A DNA stretch of 64,000 bases from Scytalidium lignicola (lineage: Eukaryota > Ascomycota > Leotiomycetes): NCBI GenBank assembly GCA_002812745.2, contig NCSJ02000034.1, forward strand, positions 1 through 64,000, given 5' to 3'. A model generated the notes under the pieces. That model was not told the DNA's origin. It was given only the letters and a program-made list of their open reading frames with translations, and did not search any database. The number at the start of each line of letters is the position of its first letter. Positions within the stretch are counted from its first letter, which is position 1. The position numbers and the translations under genes were made by a program. Shown here piece by piece: positions 11,161 through 22,437 of the stretch.

Positions 11161-11948
11161 GATGAGGGGCGTTCCTGGACAGAAACCTCTCCTAGGAACA
11201 AGAAGAGCGGTGGCCGGTGGGATTTTCAACTGTCAATGGAAGGAAATTTTGATGTTGAGCACAAGAGATAAAGGGTGCCCCACGATAACTAGAACAATTG
11301 CGGCCACACTAAAAAGTTCTAGTTGTGGGGTTTCTCCATTTTAGGGATGTGGAAGAACGTCGGGACGGCTCCTACAAAAGCCACAGTTATAAGAGAAAGG
11401 ATATTAGGTAGATCTCCGATCAAGGCTGATGATGTTTCGCGATTATGTTGGCAAGCCCATTCTCTTTTGTGGTTGTTATATATCAAAGAAGCAGTGGTTA
11501 GGCTCAGCGAGGATAGTGATCGAACATTTAGGCCCCACATACGTCATACTTGACTGAGAAGGTAACTGACGACTACAACCAGCACGAATAAAATTAAATT
11601 AGAAAATTTNAAAAACACAATTTCTAATCTATCATATTACCCCATCTATCAGAGGTCAGAGTGTACAGCATAAGCAAGATTGTATATAAATTATACGGCA
11701 TAAAGACTCACTTGTTAGTTACAATAGATAAGGAGCAATATAACGACAAACTACCCAGAGTGGTTGGAATATGAAACTTGTTAAAACATAAAATGAATAA
11801 GTGCTCTAGCTATCTTAATCGACGAAAATATCTAGAAGCGAACTAAAAGACAGGTTGATCCGATGGATCAGGAACTACGTGTATGGTATAGTATATTCCC
11901 ATTTCATAAACTGTTAAATCTACGCCAAAACTCAAGCCATATCTACCT
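11161..11948. other. Intergenic: MET12 promoter side and ARO8 3' flank
   Basis: No gene was seen. The ORFs here overlap on both strands and lack codon structure. It contains one N at 11610 before an A-run. No exact TGACTCA element was found, unlike some other amino-acid genes in the window. Confidence 0.4.
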
Positions 11949-14022
11949 CTAACAAACCCAGTTCAATCCCAAATCCGCGACTCCCTCCTGAATTGCATTA
12001 ATTTCGGTAGGATCATCGATGATATCGTCTAACTCCTTCTTGGTCTTGATCTTCCAAAAGGCCGCAACACCGGCTGCGAATCTCTTGCTGGTTGCTTCAA
12101 TCTCTTCCTCGGTCACAGCTGCAAAGCAAAGTCTGAAATACTGCCAGCCCTTCTCCGCTAGTATTTCAGGCGTTGGACTGAAGATTTTACCTGGGCTTAC
12201 GAGAGCCAGATATGGTCTCGAGGCCAAGAAGAGCCATAATGCATCTGCCATCTTAGGTCCCTCGACTATCCCGAAAAGTGGGTGTGACGGGAAGTTAATG
12301 TGGACCCAGACAAACATGCCTCCACGGGGCCAATCGAAGCTATACAATTCTGTTTTGGAAATAACAGCCCAGTCCTGCTCTGAGGCCTTGAGTGGAGTAC
12401 CCTGCTTGACCTGGAAGCGGCCATCCTCCAAAATTGCGCACATACGATTCATCCTTCTCTCATAGGATCCTCTCAGACCTTCCAGCCATCGGACCCATCC
12501 CGCGGTTTGCCATCCTGAGAATGTTAATGCTTCAGCTTTGGATTTTGGAGTAAATTGGACGCCTGGCTGAGGACCCATGACAAGTTCGGCGATCATTGAT
12601 TGCACGAATCCAGAAGGCTGTTGCGTCGAGGATTCAGTGATTCGGAGGATACGCTCAACAATTGCTGGTTGGGCTGTTATCCATCCGAGACGACAGCCTG
12701 GAGCAACGGTCTTGGAGAAGGTATCAAGTCGTATGACACGACCATCTGTGTCGACACTTAAGTATGAGGGGACAAGGCTGTCAAGGTAGTCGTATCCCGA
12801 GGACTTCTCGAACGTATGTACTGGCTGAGGTGGCGGAGGTGGTGTACCGCGAGCTTGAGCTTCGAGATTTGCTGCAGATGGAAATTGGAGATACCAGTAT
12901 GGATCATCCTCAATAATCATCACGTCGTACTTGCTACACAGAGCGTAGATCTCCTTGCGTCGTTGAACCGAAAGCGTTCCACTAGTAGGGTTCTGGCCAA
13001 TGCTAAAGTAGTGTTTTAGTACACTTTTTTTTATTGGGCATACGAGACCAAGAGGTAACTTACGTTACGGTATACATCAAATGAGGCCGTTTGCCCTTGG
13101 ACTCGTCCCAATTCTCTAGAACATCTTCCAGACCTCCTTTGCCGTAAGGAGACATTCCCTCTAAGTCAATCTTAACTGGGACGACCTGTAAACCCCCTGT
13201 ATATTATGTTAGGGGCCGATAGAGTCCAGGCAGATGATTCTAGAGCTTACTTGGGCGTGCAGTCTGGATAGCATTCATATATGCAAATTCTTCGCATAGA
13301 ATGCCTTCTCTCTCTCTAATCCAATCTCTGTCCTCGCACCAAATGTTACTCAGAGCCTCGATAGACTTAGCAAACCCGTCCGTTGACCCGCAAGTAAGGA
13401 TGATGTCTGGACCATCGAGATATGGCACATTCGGGTGAAGATTCTCGCGTGTGAATTGCCGCAAGAACGAGTACAAGGGAGGATAGCCTTGGGCTTGACC
13501 ATATTGCAGCGCGGTTGTCAAGTCAATCTTCTGGAGCGGATTTGCAGTACTCGAGGCATGTGGAACTGTAAGGTGTGAGGAGGCGTCTGTCTTGGGTGTC
13601 TTGCTGGTGAATGGGTGCCTCTTCTGAGCATTGGCGACCAGACTTGGGCCATTTGGTGTAGGTAGAAATCGCTCTGGTCGAGCAATCTGGGCCTCGAGGG
13701 TATCGTATGGAAAGAAAGATGCGTTTGGAAGACCTTGATTCTCACTGTCAGCTCTGCATACAATTGATCCGACGACAAAGGGATATTAGATTAGTAATGC
13801 TGTGAGAGTGCGATTGTCCAAGCACGAGAAAGAGAAAAGCAGCTTACCTCCGGCCAAGTTTCCAATTCCTGGAATAGCAAAGAATTTGTAGAACTGCTTG
13901 ACGCTGCTCTCCACGCGGTTCTTTGTCACTCGAGAGAAGTGGTGGCTGAAGTCCAACGGAGCTTTCTTCCCTTCTACCGGGGGAATGGCGGAGGACTGAG
14001 AGATGTATTCAAAGTCGGCCAT
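11949..14022 (-). CDS. ARO8: Aromatic amino acid aminotransferase (Aro8-like, PLP-dependent)
   Basis: Four exons on the minus strand: 14022-13848, 13751-13251, 13196-13064, 13002-11949 (620 aa). Frames join exactly at GT..AG introns; intron 1 has a TACTAATC branch site. It is a class I/II PLP aminotransferase that interconverts aromatic amino acids (and 2-aminoadipate in yeast) with their 2-oxo acids. Motifs in order: LPNASFFPYDTLEA, ALQYGQAQGYPPLYSFL, ILTCGSTDGFAKSIEAL, GQNPTSGTLS, the PLP-contacting IIEDDPYWYLQF, the lysine motif RLDTFSKTVAPGCRLGW, and the substrate-carboxylate region RLCFAAV. These are diagnostic of the Aro8/LysN clade. It is longer than yeast Aro8 (500 aa), as is common in moulds. 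The start MADFEYISQ at 14022 is the last ATG before the conserved N-terminus. It is divergent from the HookA gene. Confidence 0.9.
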
Positions 14023-14729
14023 GATTGCTAAGAGGATCGACCAGCTGCCTACGATGCCGACGCAAAGGTAGAAAGGAGATGCGGATGAAAGCAAGATAAA
14101 AGCGGACACAAGTCACCGGGATGGATCTATGAAGAAGAGGCCCCCATTGTTGCGGCTTGATTGGGGATTTTGTGGAGGGCATCCATCTCACCGCGGCGAT
14201 AAGATAAGTCATGATTAGGGCGTCTTACCAAGCGGCATTCATTGCATTCGGCCATTGGATGGATGCCTTGTTCCCAAGAACTTCAGAGCTGCCTTTTCTG
14301 TCGAGGCACAAAGCCCGGTATTTGTAGGAAATATATCATGGTTACAAAGACAATGTATTTTAGGGGACCTCGATGTGCTTTGTACATTGCTTTTTTTTTT
14401 TGTTTCTCCCTCGATGCAAGCACAATGCAAGCACAAACGACAATGCAGCATAAGCGTCCCAAAGTAACGACAAAGCTGGGTCGGCTCTGGAGCTGCTAAA
14501 GGAGCAGGGGTTGTCGTCTGGGCCTGTGGCTTTGCTTCCAAGCATCCTTTCGCGTCACAAGAATTCCTATGATCGCGACCGCCAGCTATTAGCATGGGAC
14601 AATGAATCGCATTTATGCATAATTGCTCGACGATTCCCGATTGTTGCGGGCCAACGATGACATTTACAACTCTGAACCCTCCTCTCTGCTAACCCACGAA
14701 TTCCGCAGATACAGTACTGATTCCCCAGG
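14023..14729. promoter_or_regulatory. Divergent promoter region of ARO8 and HookA
   Basis: About 700 nt between two outward-facing starts. It has a T-run at 14391-14401 and no ORF with credible coding character. No exact general-control (TGACTCA) site was found. Confidence 0.5.
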
Positions 14730-17700
14730 ATGGCGGACTCGCGATCCAAACCACGACCGAAGCTGCCAGCTATGGTGTATACGCTGGCCGAGGAGACGGC
14801 GCTCTTGCGATGGGTATGTTATCCATACTCCACCGTTGCTCTACGTCTACGAAGAATCTGCTAACTGTTTCCTTAGGTGAACACTTTCCCACTCGATGCG
14901 AAAGTTGGATCTCTCTCTGAGCTGACCGATGGTGTGGTGCTGTCCAGCATGCTAGGCAAGTGAAACTCTACCCCCCCCCCCCCCCCCCTGAACCCCAATA
15001 TAACTAACTTTGGACATTCCACAGGCGATATTGACCCAGCATATGCTATCAGAGATCTTGACATAAACAGCAGTCCGTCAAAATGGCTTAGCAAGAAGAA
15101 GTCTTTAGAAGCCGTCTACAAATCCCTCCTGCGGTACATCCACAATCACTGCGACGACCTCGACTCCCTGGTTCTGGAAAATATGGTTGACATAAATGCC
15201 ATTGCCGAGCATGAGGATGAGCAGCAGATTCTCGAGGTATATAGTTCTCACAATGCGATGAGATGGGCGAGGACGCTGGCTAATGTTGTCTTTAAGCTAC
15301 TTACGATTATCCTGATGGCTGCCGTGAGAGGGACGGAAAATATGAAGTTCGTTAGGATCATTACGGAACGACTTGATGCATCTACCCAAGCGCAGATCGC
15401 CAAGATAATTCAGCATGTAATAAACACCATGGCATTAGTTGCGACTAGACTAACAATTCAACAGATGGAAGATGTGACCCAGAATGCTCCGTCAAGCCCC
15501 ACGACTCAGGACGCTGCTATACCATCGACATTGGCAAAGGATCTTGACTTGGCTTTGGAGGCGGAACATGCTGCTTTGGTTGCTGAGCATACTGCGTTGA
15601 AAAAGCGCCATGGAGAGTTCCAAATGCGGTTCGAACGCCTCCAGGATAGCCATGATGCCTTGCTAGATGATATCAAAGAGAAGGACCACTTGCTGGCAAC
15701 CCTGGAAGATTCAAAAGACGGCGAAATGGCTGATTATATTCAAGGATTAAGAAAAGACCTACAGGAAGCTAACGATCTCATTGCAAGTCAGGAGCAACAA
15801 ATGGAGGTTGATCGTGTAGCTCGAGATAAACACCAAAAGGAACTCGCTTCTTTGCGGGCTGCCACCGAAAAACTGACCGAAGTCGAAGATCAAGTAACGG
15901 AACTTAAGAATGAGAATCTAAATCTGTCGAGAAAGGCTAATATGGTAGATCACTTTCAGAAAAAGTTGGAGGCACAGAGTAGCATAGAGAAGGAAAATGC
16001 AAACTTGCGCCGACGACTTGAAACGTTGGAAGAGGTGCAAAAGGATTATGATAAAGTCTACGAAGAAAATCAGAAATTACACACAACGATCCAGGAGTAT
16101 CAGCGGAGGTTTAACTCCTATGAACTACATGTTGTCGAACTCGGAAATCAGAAAAAGGTGCTAGAAGAGGACTTGCGTCATCGTGAGGCCCAGATCAGCA
16201 CTCTGACCGAAAATAAACTTCATGATGAGAGATTCATTCAAGACTTACAAGAACAGATTAGAGCCGGCAGCCAATCCGTGCAATCGCCTCCCTCCGCCGA
16301 CCATGAGGGCAAATTCCTAACATTAGAACAGGAGTTGGAAGAAAGCGAGGATGGCGGAGCAGGTAGTAATAATTTGGTGGTTGAAGTTTCGCGTCTGAGA
16401 ACAGAAAACCAGCTTTTAAAAAGCACTGCGACTGGAACTGCTAATGCAACACTTCGGGTGGATTTAGAAGAAGCGGATAGAAATGTCAAACAGCTTGAAA
16501 CTAGCCTCAATGAGATAACTGAGAAGTACGTCATTGCTCAGGAACAACTACAAGCTGTAATTGACACTTCTTCCGGTGACAAGTATGTCATCCAAGCTGC
16601 TTTGGACATTGGTCCACTTATTCTACGTGCTAAAGAAGACTACAGAAATGAAGCCGTTATCCACACTCGGAACTTGTATCTAGAGGCAACCAAAGAGCTC
16701 GCCGCAGCCAAGGTCAAAGTCGATGAGCTGACCACAGAACTAGCCAGCAAGGAGCGTGAATTGCTTAGCACGAAAACAGACTGTAAGTTAAAATATTTGT
16801 CTTCTTTGTTCTCTTCAGTAATACTAACTGTTGTTTAGTGGCATCTATGGGCAAAGAAGAGCTTCAGGCTCTAGAAGATCTAAAGTCAACTAACGATATT
16901 ATCAAGTCGTCGTTTGAAAAGGACTTGCTACTTCTTCAAAGCCAACATAAGAATCTAAAGAGTGACTTCGATCGACAGAACGCGCATTTGGTTCAGGCAT
17001 TGCTGGCCAAAGAGCAATTCCGAGAGCAGGTTAATACTCTTAAAGACCAAATCGTAGCACCAGCCAACCCCGAAGTTAAGGAGTCGGAAGCAACTGATGA
17101 TGAGCCAAAGGAGAAGCCTGATGTAGACGAGAAGAATCTTTTAACCGAGGTAAGGCTTAGAAGTGATAACAACCTACCAAAGACTTGGGCCGTTTTAGGC
17201 CACCCTCAACACACACAGAAATCCAAGGCTGGAGGCTGGGCATTAAGGCTTCAGTCTACTTTTAGACACAAGTTTGAGAACACAATCGACACTACGCATA
17301 AGTATGCGTTTAGTTATGAAAAGGAGAAACAGTCAATATCTCCTAAAAATGTCTCCAGGCATAAGCATACTTTGCGTCATAATCGGGACGACGTAATATC
17401 CTCATATAAGAATGCAAGCTATTGGCCTGTCCATGGAGATCGACGCCGTTCACCTGTCAAGATCAACAACTTCAAGCACAAGCGTGCATTCGGCTATGAA
17501 GACATGTCTCGGGTGACCTCTACAAAAGTAAACCACTCTATGCATAAGCAAGTTGAGGAGGACCCAGAGCTAGCCCGAGAATTGTCGATATTTCAAATAG
17601 GGAATGTCAAGAAGAGCCTCGAAGATGAGGAAGCTGGCCCAGGTCTTCGTTGTCTGGTTCTACACTCTCCAGGCGTTCCGAAGTCAAGCCCTACCTACTC

Positions 17701-18244
17701 TATCATTATTACTACTCCCCATTACCCTTCTCCTATTGAAATACCCGGTCTACCATTACGTACGCTCTGCTGATGAATTCTTTACTAGCAAATTAAGCAA
17801 CAGGAGGAACTTATCGACATGCTACAGCAAAAACTCAAAGCTGTGGAGGAAGAGTCGGTGGATGGAGAAAAGGTACTCACCCCATTATTCCGTATCAATT
17901 TTCTACTCTAGCCTTGCGTGGTTTGTTGTCTACATCCGCCCACGCTCTCTATTCGGAACTGTCCCGATGGGAAACGTGACTTTTGTCTCCAATAAACCAT
18001 TGCACTGGTCTTGATTCCCGTTTTGGCAGCATGAAATGTGACTAACAACCCGTGTTTCAAGTTCACCACCCTCGAAACCGAAAACAAGAGCCTGAAACGA
18101 GAGCTTTCACTGATGACCAGCGCGTGGTACGATGTTATGTCACGGTTACAGAGTAATGCCATGGTTCTGCAGCGACGGCCTGATGCACCGAGAGGCTGGT
18201 TGAACAAGCAAAGACAGATGATTACCTCAACAACTAGACGGTAG
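14730..18244 (+). CDS. hookA: Hook-type dynein adaptor (HookA-like coiled-coil protein)
   Basis: Exons: 14730-14813, 14877-14955, 15025-15236, 15297-15416, 15465-16782, 16839-17149, 17789-17872, 18062-18244 (796 aa). Residues 1-165 are the Hook domain (a calponin-homology-like fold): ALLRWVNTFPLDAKVGSLSELTDG is split by intron 1, followed by SKWLSKKKSLEAVYKSLLRYIH and DINAIAEHEDEQ. Almost all the rest is coiled coil. The end, MTSAWYDVMSRLQSNA...RRPDAPRGWLNKQRQ, is the conserved fungal Hook C-terminus. In Aspergillus, HookA links early endosomes to dynein through the FHF complex. Intron 2 begins GCAAGT (a GC-AG intron) and holds an 18-C run. The sixth intron (17150-17788) is unusually long and is open in frame to a TGA at 17771; see findings. 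The true product may therefore have two forms. Confidence 0.88.
14956..15024 (+). other. GC-AG intron with poly-C run in HookA
   Basis: Only the donor AG|GCAAGT keeps the frame into GGC-GAT-ATT-GAC. The nearby GT (14960) would bring an immediate stop. The intron contains 18 consecutive C (14971-14988), ending in CACAG. Confidence 0.75.
17150..17773 (+). other. In-frame open segment inside HookA intron 6, encoding HK-centred repeats
   Basis: The HookA exon-6 frame reads on through the GTAAGG donor for about 207 codons to a TGA at 17771. The translated segment has HK dipeptides at segment residues 40, 50, 71, 110 and 132. Around them lie similar words: HKYAFSYE and HKRAFGYE, and K-x-N-x(3)-HK blocks about 22 residues long. 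In the two best copies most nucleotide differences fall on third codon positions. Either a coding cassette used in a truncated isoform or a decayed insertion; not decided here. Confidence 0.5.
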
Positions 18245-19755
18245 AAGAGAGAGACATTTTGTAGCTTGTTTCTTTTGGTAACTAGACTTTGGCTTTGCAT
18301 AGCTACGACCGNTTTTTTTTATGCATTTGTTTGATATTTTAAACTTTAGAGAGGTTAAGCTCTACTATGGATTATTATTATGTAGCCAGGGGAGGGGAGC
18401 TTTGACGAAGCTTTGACGGGGTCTAACCGCATTTTGTTTGCATGCTTATTTGTTTTTTACCCCTTCCTGTAATTATACCCCTAGAACGCAAAACATAAAG
18501 AAAGATGATATTACAGTACAAGTATTCCAGTAGAAAAAGCTTAACAAAGAAATAAAAAATATTTCTAAATTCCCACTATTATTGCCCATGTGAAAAGTTC
18601 CTTTTCCTTTTCCGTTTCCCTTTCCCTTCTTGAGGCAATGCAATCCCGACCTTTACCCTCGGAACGGTCCCGAAGCTCAGATTGTTCGATTTCGGATCGG
18701 AGTGGTTCGTTATATGGTACGATGATCAGGGGACACAACGTATCTTCACGGAATCCAGCTCCGTATCTGTTCCTCGACGGCAATAATCCCATCTGATCTA
18801 TCTGATCTATCTGATCCATTTGATGTTCTTTCCGGATAGTTTACCCGCGGACGGAAATAGGGAATTATACGACGTGCAACAAAAACTTTGTTTGGAACGG
18901 AACGGAACAGAGCGTTCAGTTCTGACTGGTTGGTATCATGGAATCCGGATTGAGGACCCGCGGTTTGGATTGTTGAGGACGGAATTCTGGCAGAGGTAGC
19001 GGATGGGTGCTACCGAGAGGCAAAAGAGTGTTGTTTTTTTATTATTGTACCCATATTTACTGCATTGTAGCTATTCAATTTGTGGGAAATAGGAATTTAT
19101 GGGTATTGCATCCGCGGAATGGTCGGCCGGGATCAAGGTCATGTACGTTACGGAGCTGTTGTGGTGGGATATAATATACACGTGGTTCCCCCTGGATAGC
19201 AGTATTCCTTGATAAATTCTTGTTTTCCTTGTTTTTTTGCTTTTCCTTAGCCTTGTTGTTGGTGAGGAATGGGCATTTTGAGACCCAGGAGACAACAGGA
19301 GGCCTTTTCCCTAGGAGATGGGAGGGAAATTTTGTCCATGGAGTTTTATTCCGCGGCGCTCGGTCATCTTCACGTCAATACCGGTGTGGATATAAACTAT
19401 CATGACTCGAAACGTGTTTCCTGTGGCGAGAATATGTTGAAGGCGAATGGATTAAGTGGTTCGAACGCGTTGGCTGGCAAGTTAGTTAAGGGGATTTTCC
19501 CTAGGAGCTTGAGAACCCCCTATTGGTGCCATTCCTCTGGTTTTAGCACTAATCCATATTATTCAGGGAACTTGGATTCCGGACAGTTTTCTCGGTTTTT
19601 CTCAGTGAATTTTCAAGAGATAGGATTTGAAATCTCAACTAGCCTCCAATAACGAATTTTAAACTATTTTAACGTTGACTGTTTTAATTCGCTTGCTTTA
19701 TCCGTTATGCAACAGCTGTTCTAGTCATAACTATTCTTTTGCATCGTATCGTCAA
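18245..19755. other. Convergent intergenic stretch between HookA and the NAD(P)HX dehydratase
   Basis: About 1.5 kb holding both 3' flanks. It contains a T-run after N18312, three copies of the 9-mer ATCTGATCT/C at 18791-18817, and short GGAACGGAAC repeats near 18895. One 127-codon ORF (19269-19652, plus) lacks any family resemblance and is not called. Confidence 0.45.
18791..18817. repeat. Short tandem repeat, 9-mer x3
   Basis: ATCTGATCT, ATCTGATCT, ATCTGATCC in direct succession in intergenic DNA. Confidence 0.9.
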
Positions 19756-20949
19756 TTAGAGCTTCGGACCCGAGTTCTCAAATAGATTGATAAATGCCGT
19801 CGAAACTTCATCCGTTAAATCGCTGGCCTGCAGACTCCTACCCTTCCTCACGAACGCCAGTCTTGAGCACTCCTATTAGTACACAATTAGTATATTGTCT
19901 TGGAAACAATTCCGCTTTTTTGCTTCGAGAAAACTTTACTCACTCTCGTGACCGAACTTCCACCAAAAGCGGCCAGCGCCAATAATTCCACACTATCCAA
20001 GTCCCCTTCATGATCCCAAATCCGGTCTAAATAAGCTTTCCTCCATCCCAGGAATGTAGCCAGAGTCCCAGTCAATGTATCACCCTGCCCACCACTCCTT
20101 TTCAATCCACCCTCAATGTCACCTACCAGTGTGCGATCTCCGTTTGAAATATAATCCTTTGGTCCCTTTTGGATGATAGTCACACCACCAAATGCCTTAG
20201 ACAATTTCTCGACGGCTTGGCTGCCAGCCATGCCGCTAGTATCAATATTCTTTGATTTACATAGCCGTCCGAACTCAACGATATTAGGGGTCAATATGCA
20301 TTCCCTATAGCCGTGGACGAGGTCGGGGTGGGTTTGGACAAGGTAAAGGCCGTCGGCATCGAGAACAAAGGGGAGATTTTCTTTCCTGGCAGCTTGAAGC
20401 ACGCGAATGCAGGTATCTTGCATGAGAGGGTCTCGTCCTAAACCAGGTCCAACGACAATAACATGCAGCCGGGAAAACATTTTAATGACGGATTCGGCGA
20501 TTGTGTCCGCTGAATCGGAACTCTGCGCATGCATTAACTGGCGCATGAGAGGGTGGACCATGAGGTTTGGAGAGTATGTTTTAATGACTTGGGCTGCTTG
20601 AGGTTCGCAGATGACATGGCTCTGATTTTGTTAGACATGATTAACCTTAGTATATATAACTTCAATAAGTATACCATATCAGAGCCGAGTCTTGCGCTGG
20701 CCATTGCAGAGAAATAAGGAGCTCCTGTATAATCCTCACTGCCGCCAATTACGGCTACTCTTCCCATCTGGCCTGTATATATTGTTAGGAAGACTCTCCA
20801 CCGTAAGCTGCCGAGTTATGGTAATTGTAGACCTGGGGGATACCTTTGTGGAACTTCTCCAACATTGGCGGAATCATCTTGCGCACTCTGAGCAAAATAT
20901 CTCTTGTGGCGGGAGACATCTTGGGGGCTTCTCCAGACATTGGGGTCAT
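19756..20949 (-). CDS. ATP-dependent NAD(P)H-hydrate dehydratase
   Basis: Exons on the minus strand: 20949-20844, 20772-20675, 20621-19944, 19872-19756 (332 aa). It repairs damaged hydrated NADH/NADPH (NADHX, NADPHX) using ATP or ADP; the homologue is yeast YKL151C, mammalian CARKD/NAXD. Ribokinase-like motifs: [15 protein letters not shown] at the start, [85 protein letters not shown], and the catalytic [17 protein letters not shown]. The last exon ([23 protein letters not shown] in part) restores the conserved C-terminus, which a read-through of intron 3 would lose; its acceptor is ACTAATAG. Length fits the family (337 aa in yeast). Confidence 0.92.
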
Positions 20950-21361
20950 TGTCTTTAGAGTGTGCTCCGTTTATGAGTTATATATTTTATGATAGCATAA
21001 TAGATAAAAGGTTGGGACGTCCACGCCATGTTTGGCCGATGATGTCAGGGATCAATTAATTGCCAGCCTTGTGGGGTGTTGTGGCTCAAGCTCCTTATCG
21101 GTGGGGCTTAGGAGCTCAGCCTTGTCCAGACTCTAGACACGAGGGAAGAGAAGTAATGACAATAGTATCTCAACAAATAACTATGATCTCGTTTGAAGAT
21201 GACTTTACGAAAAGGACATTCACGAAAAGATTCCAGAAGTGCTACAGATTTTGACACAGGTTAGTCACAGAAGCATATATCATGAATAATAAACTTGTCT
21301 ATATAGTTGATATGTATACTAATTTAGACGTTTGTTAGCTTTACACACCCTTGATAACCAA
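20950..21361. other. Intergenic, dehydratase promoter side
   Basis: About 400 nt with no gene. It is the presumed upstream region of the NAD(P)HX dehydratase and the flank of the broken gene to the right. Confidence 0.4.
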
Positions 21362-21818
21362 ATGGAGAAGGAGGTCTTTCTCACAACGTTTGCTCCGATA
21401 GAACTCATTTCGTCCGGTGGTTACCTTGCCATCAATTTTTTCAAAGCACGTGAATCTACGCAGGATCTTGACTATATCATCCATCCTGAGTGGTCAGATG
21501 ACGAGGAAATTAAGAAGCCATTTCATTCTTCGATAAGGGCCGTGGCAAAGATCCAAGGTTTTGACGATGATTGGATGAATGATGATATGAAGGTATTCAC
21601 AACACCGGAGATCAGAAGACACCTTTTTGAAGAAGCAGAGACACAGAACATTATATGAAATGAAGCACGACTTGCTGCCTGATGAGAGAACAATGAATCG
21701 TGTCGCCGAAGAATATCGAAAAAGATACAATCAAGATATATTCACATCTGAAGGAGAAGAGATAACCACAGAACTCGGTAATCTCTCAGTAGGAGGCTCC
21801 ACCTCGAAAGCAAACTAA
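21362..21818 (+). pseudogene. Nucleotidyltransferase-fold (DUF6036/AbiEii-like) protein, broken
   Basis: From the ATG at 21362 one frame reads EKEVFLTTFAPIEL then SSGGYLAINFFKARESTQDLDYIIHPEW and MNDDMKVFTTPEIRRHLFEEA, ending at a stop at 21656. Protein-like sequence resumes in another frame from about 21627 (MKHDLLPDERTMNRVAEEYRKRYNQDIF) to 21818. The G-G-(Y/F)-L-A-(I/V)-N...R-x-S-T-x-D-(L/I)-D pattern is the substrate site of a fungal nucleotidyltransferase-like family. In intact members I recall, about 60 residues with a conserved ALEW-K-R-I stretch separate the two parts found here. So this copy seems to have lost its middle and shifted frame. Family naming is from memory and moderately sure; the break is seen directly. 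Confidence 0.5.
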
Positions 21819-21856
21819 ATATCGAAGAACATCAATATTTGAGCAGGTCATGGCCT

Positions 21857-22096
21857 ATGAACAGTAAGATGGACGGCTGCGAAAAGTCATATGACAAATT
21901 CACTTATAGTGAAGTTTACGTCAAAGGATATTATGTAGGTGAGCGCTGTGGTACTATATTCTACTCGTTGGTTGATCCTAGCACCCTATGGGAGGAGGTA
22001 AACTTAGACAAAGGCAAAGTGGCGGGAACGGTTAGATTGTATCCTAAAGGTGGAAATCCTATTGAAAAGCGGCCAGTTGAATTTTCTTACGACTAA
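21857..22096 (+). CDS. Small ORF, unrecognised (79 aa)
   Basis: From the ATG at 21857 to a TAA at 22096. It contains paired cysteines (GCEK, ERCGT) and a hydrophobic/aromatic middle (VYVKGYYVGERCGTIFYSLV), with no clear signal peptide. It sits directly after the broken nucleotidyltransferase-like gene and could be its neighbour, a last exon of something larger, or chance. I do not recognise it. Confidence 0.3.
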   Translation: MNSKMDGCEKSYDKFTYSEVYVKGYYVGERCGTIFYSLVDPSTLWEEVNLDKGKVAGTVRLYPKGGNPIEKRPVEFSYD

Positions 22097-22437
22097 CAAA
22101 ATCGAATCTGGTTTTATAGGGGGAATAGGGCAAGAGGTTTCTGAACAAAAACAGACCCAACTACAATTTTGTAACTAATATTAGCCAGACTAGGATAGTA
22201 ATTGATTGATTTGATTTCTTACTATATATATATTTTTGTAAGGTGCTATCAAAAGAAATAAGTTGTTTTATCTGTGCTCCCATTAACAACTATTTATTTA
22301 CCATATGGAAATTCACCCGAGTAAACGACCATGAAAGAAGATCGCAGGTATATTAGGTTTACCCTCAAGGGAGGCAGAAAAAGTACCATTGAACTCTAAT
22401 AAATACATGCCACCAACTTTAAACCTGTGCAAACAGT

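Noticed and set aside
10605..11271. Several long ORFs antisense to the methylenetetrahydrofolate reductase gene
   Set aside because: Shadows of a GC-richer coding strand; the minus-strand protein is unmistakable.
19269..19652. 127-codon plus-strand ORF
   Set aside because: No family resemblance and no neighbours in frame; convergent intergenic DNA.
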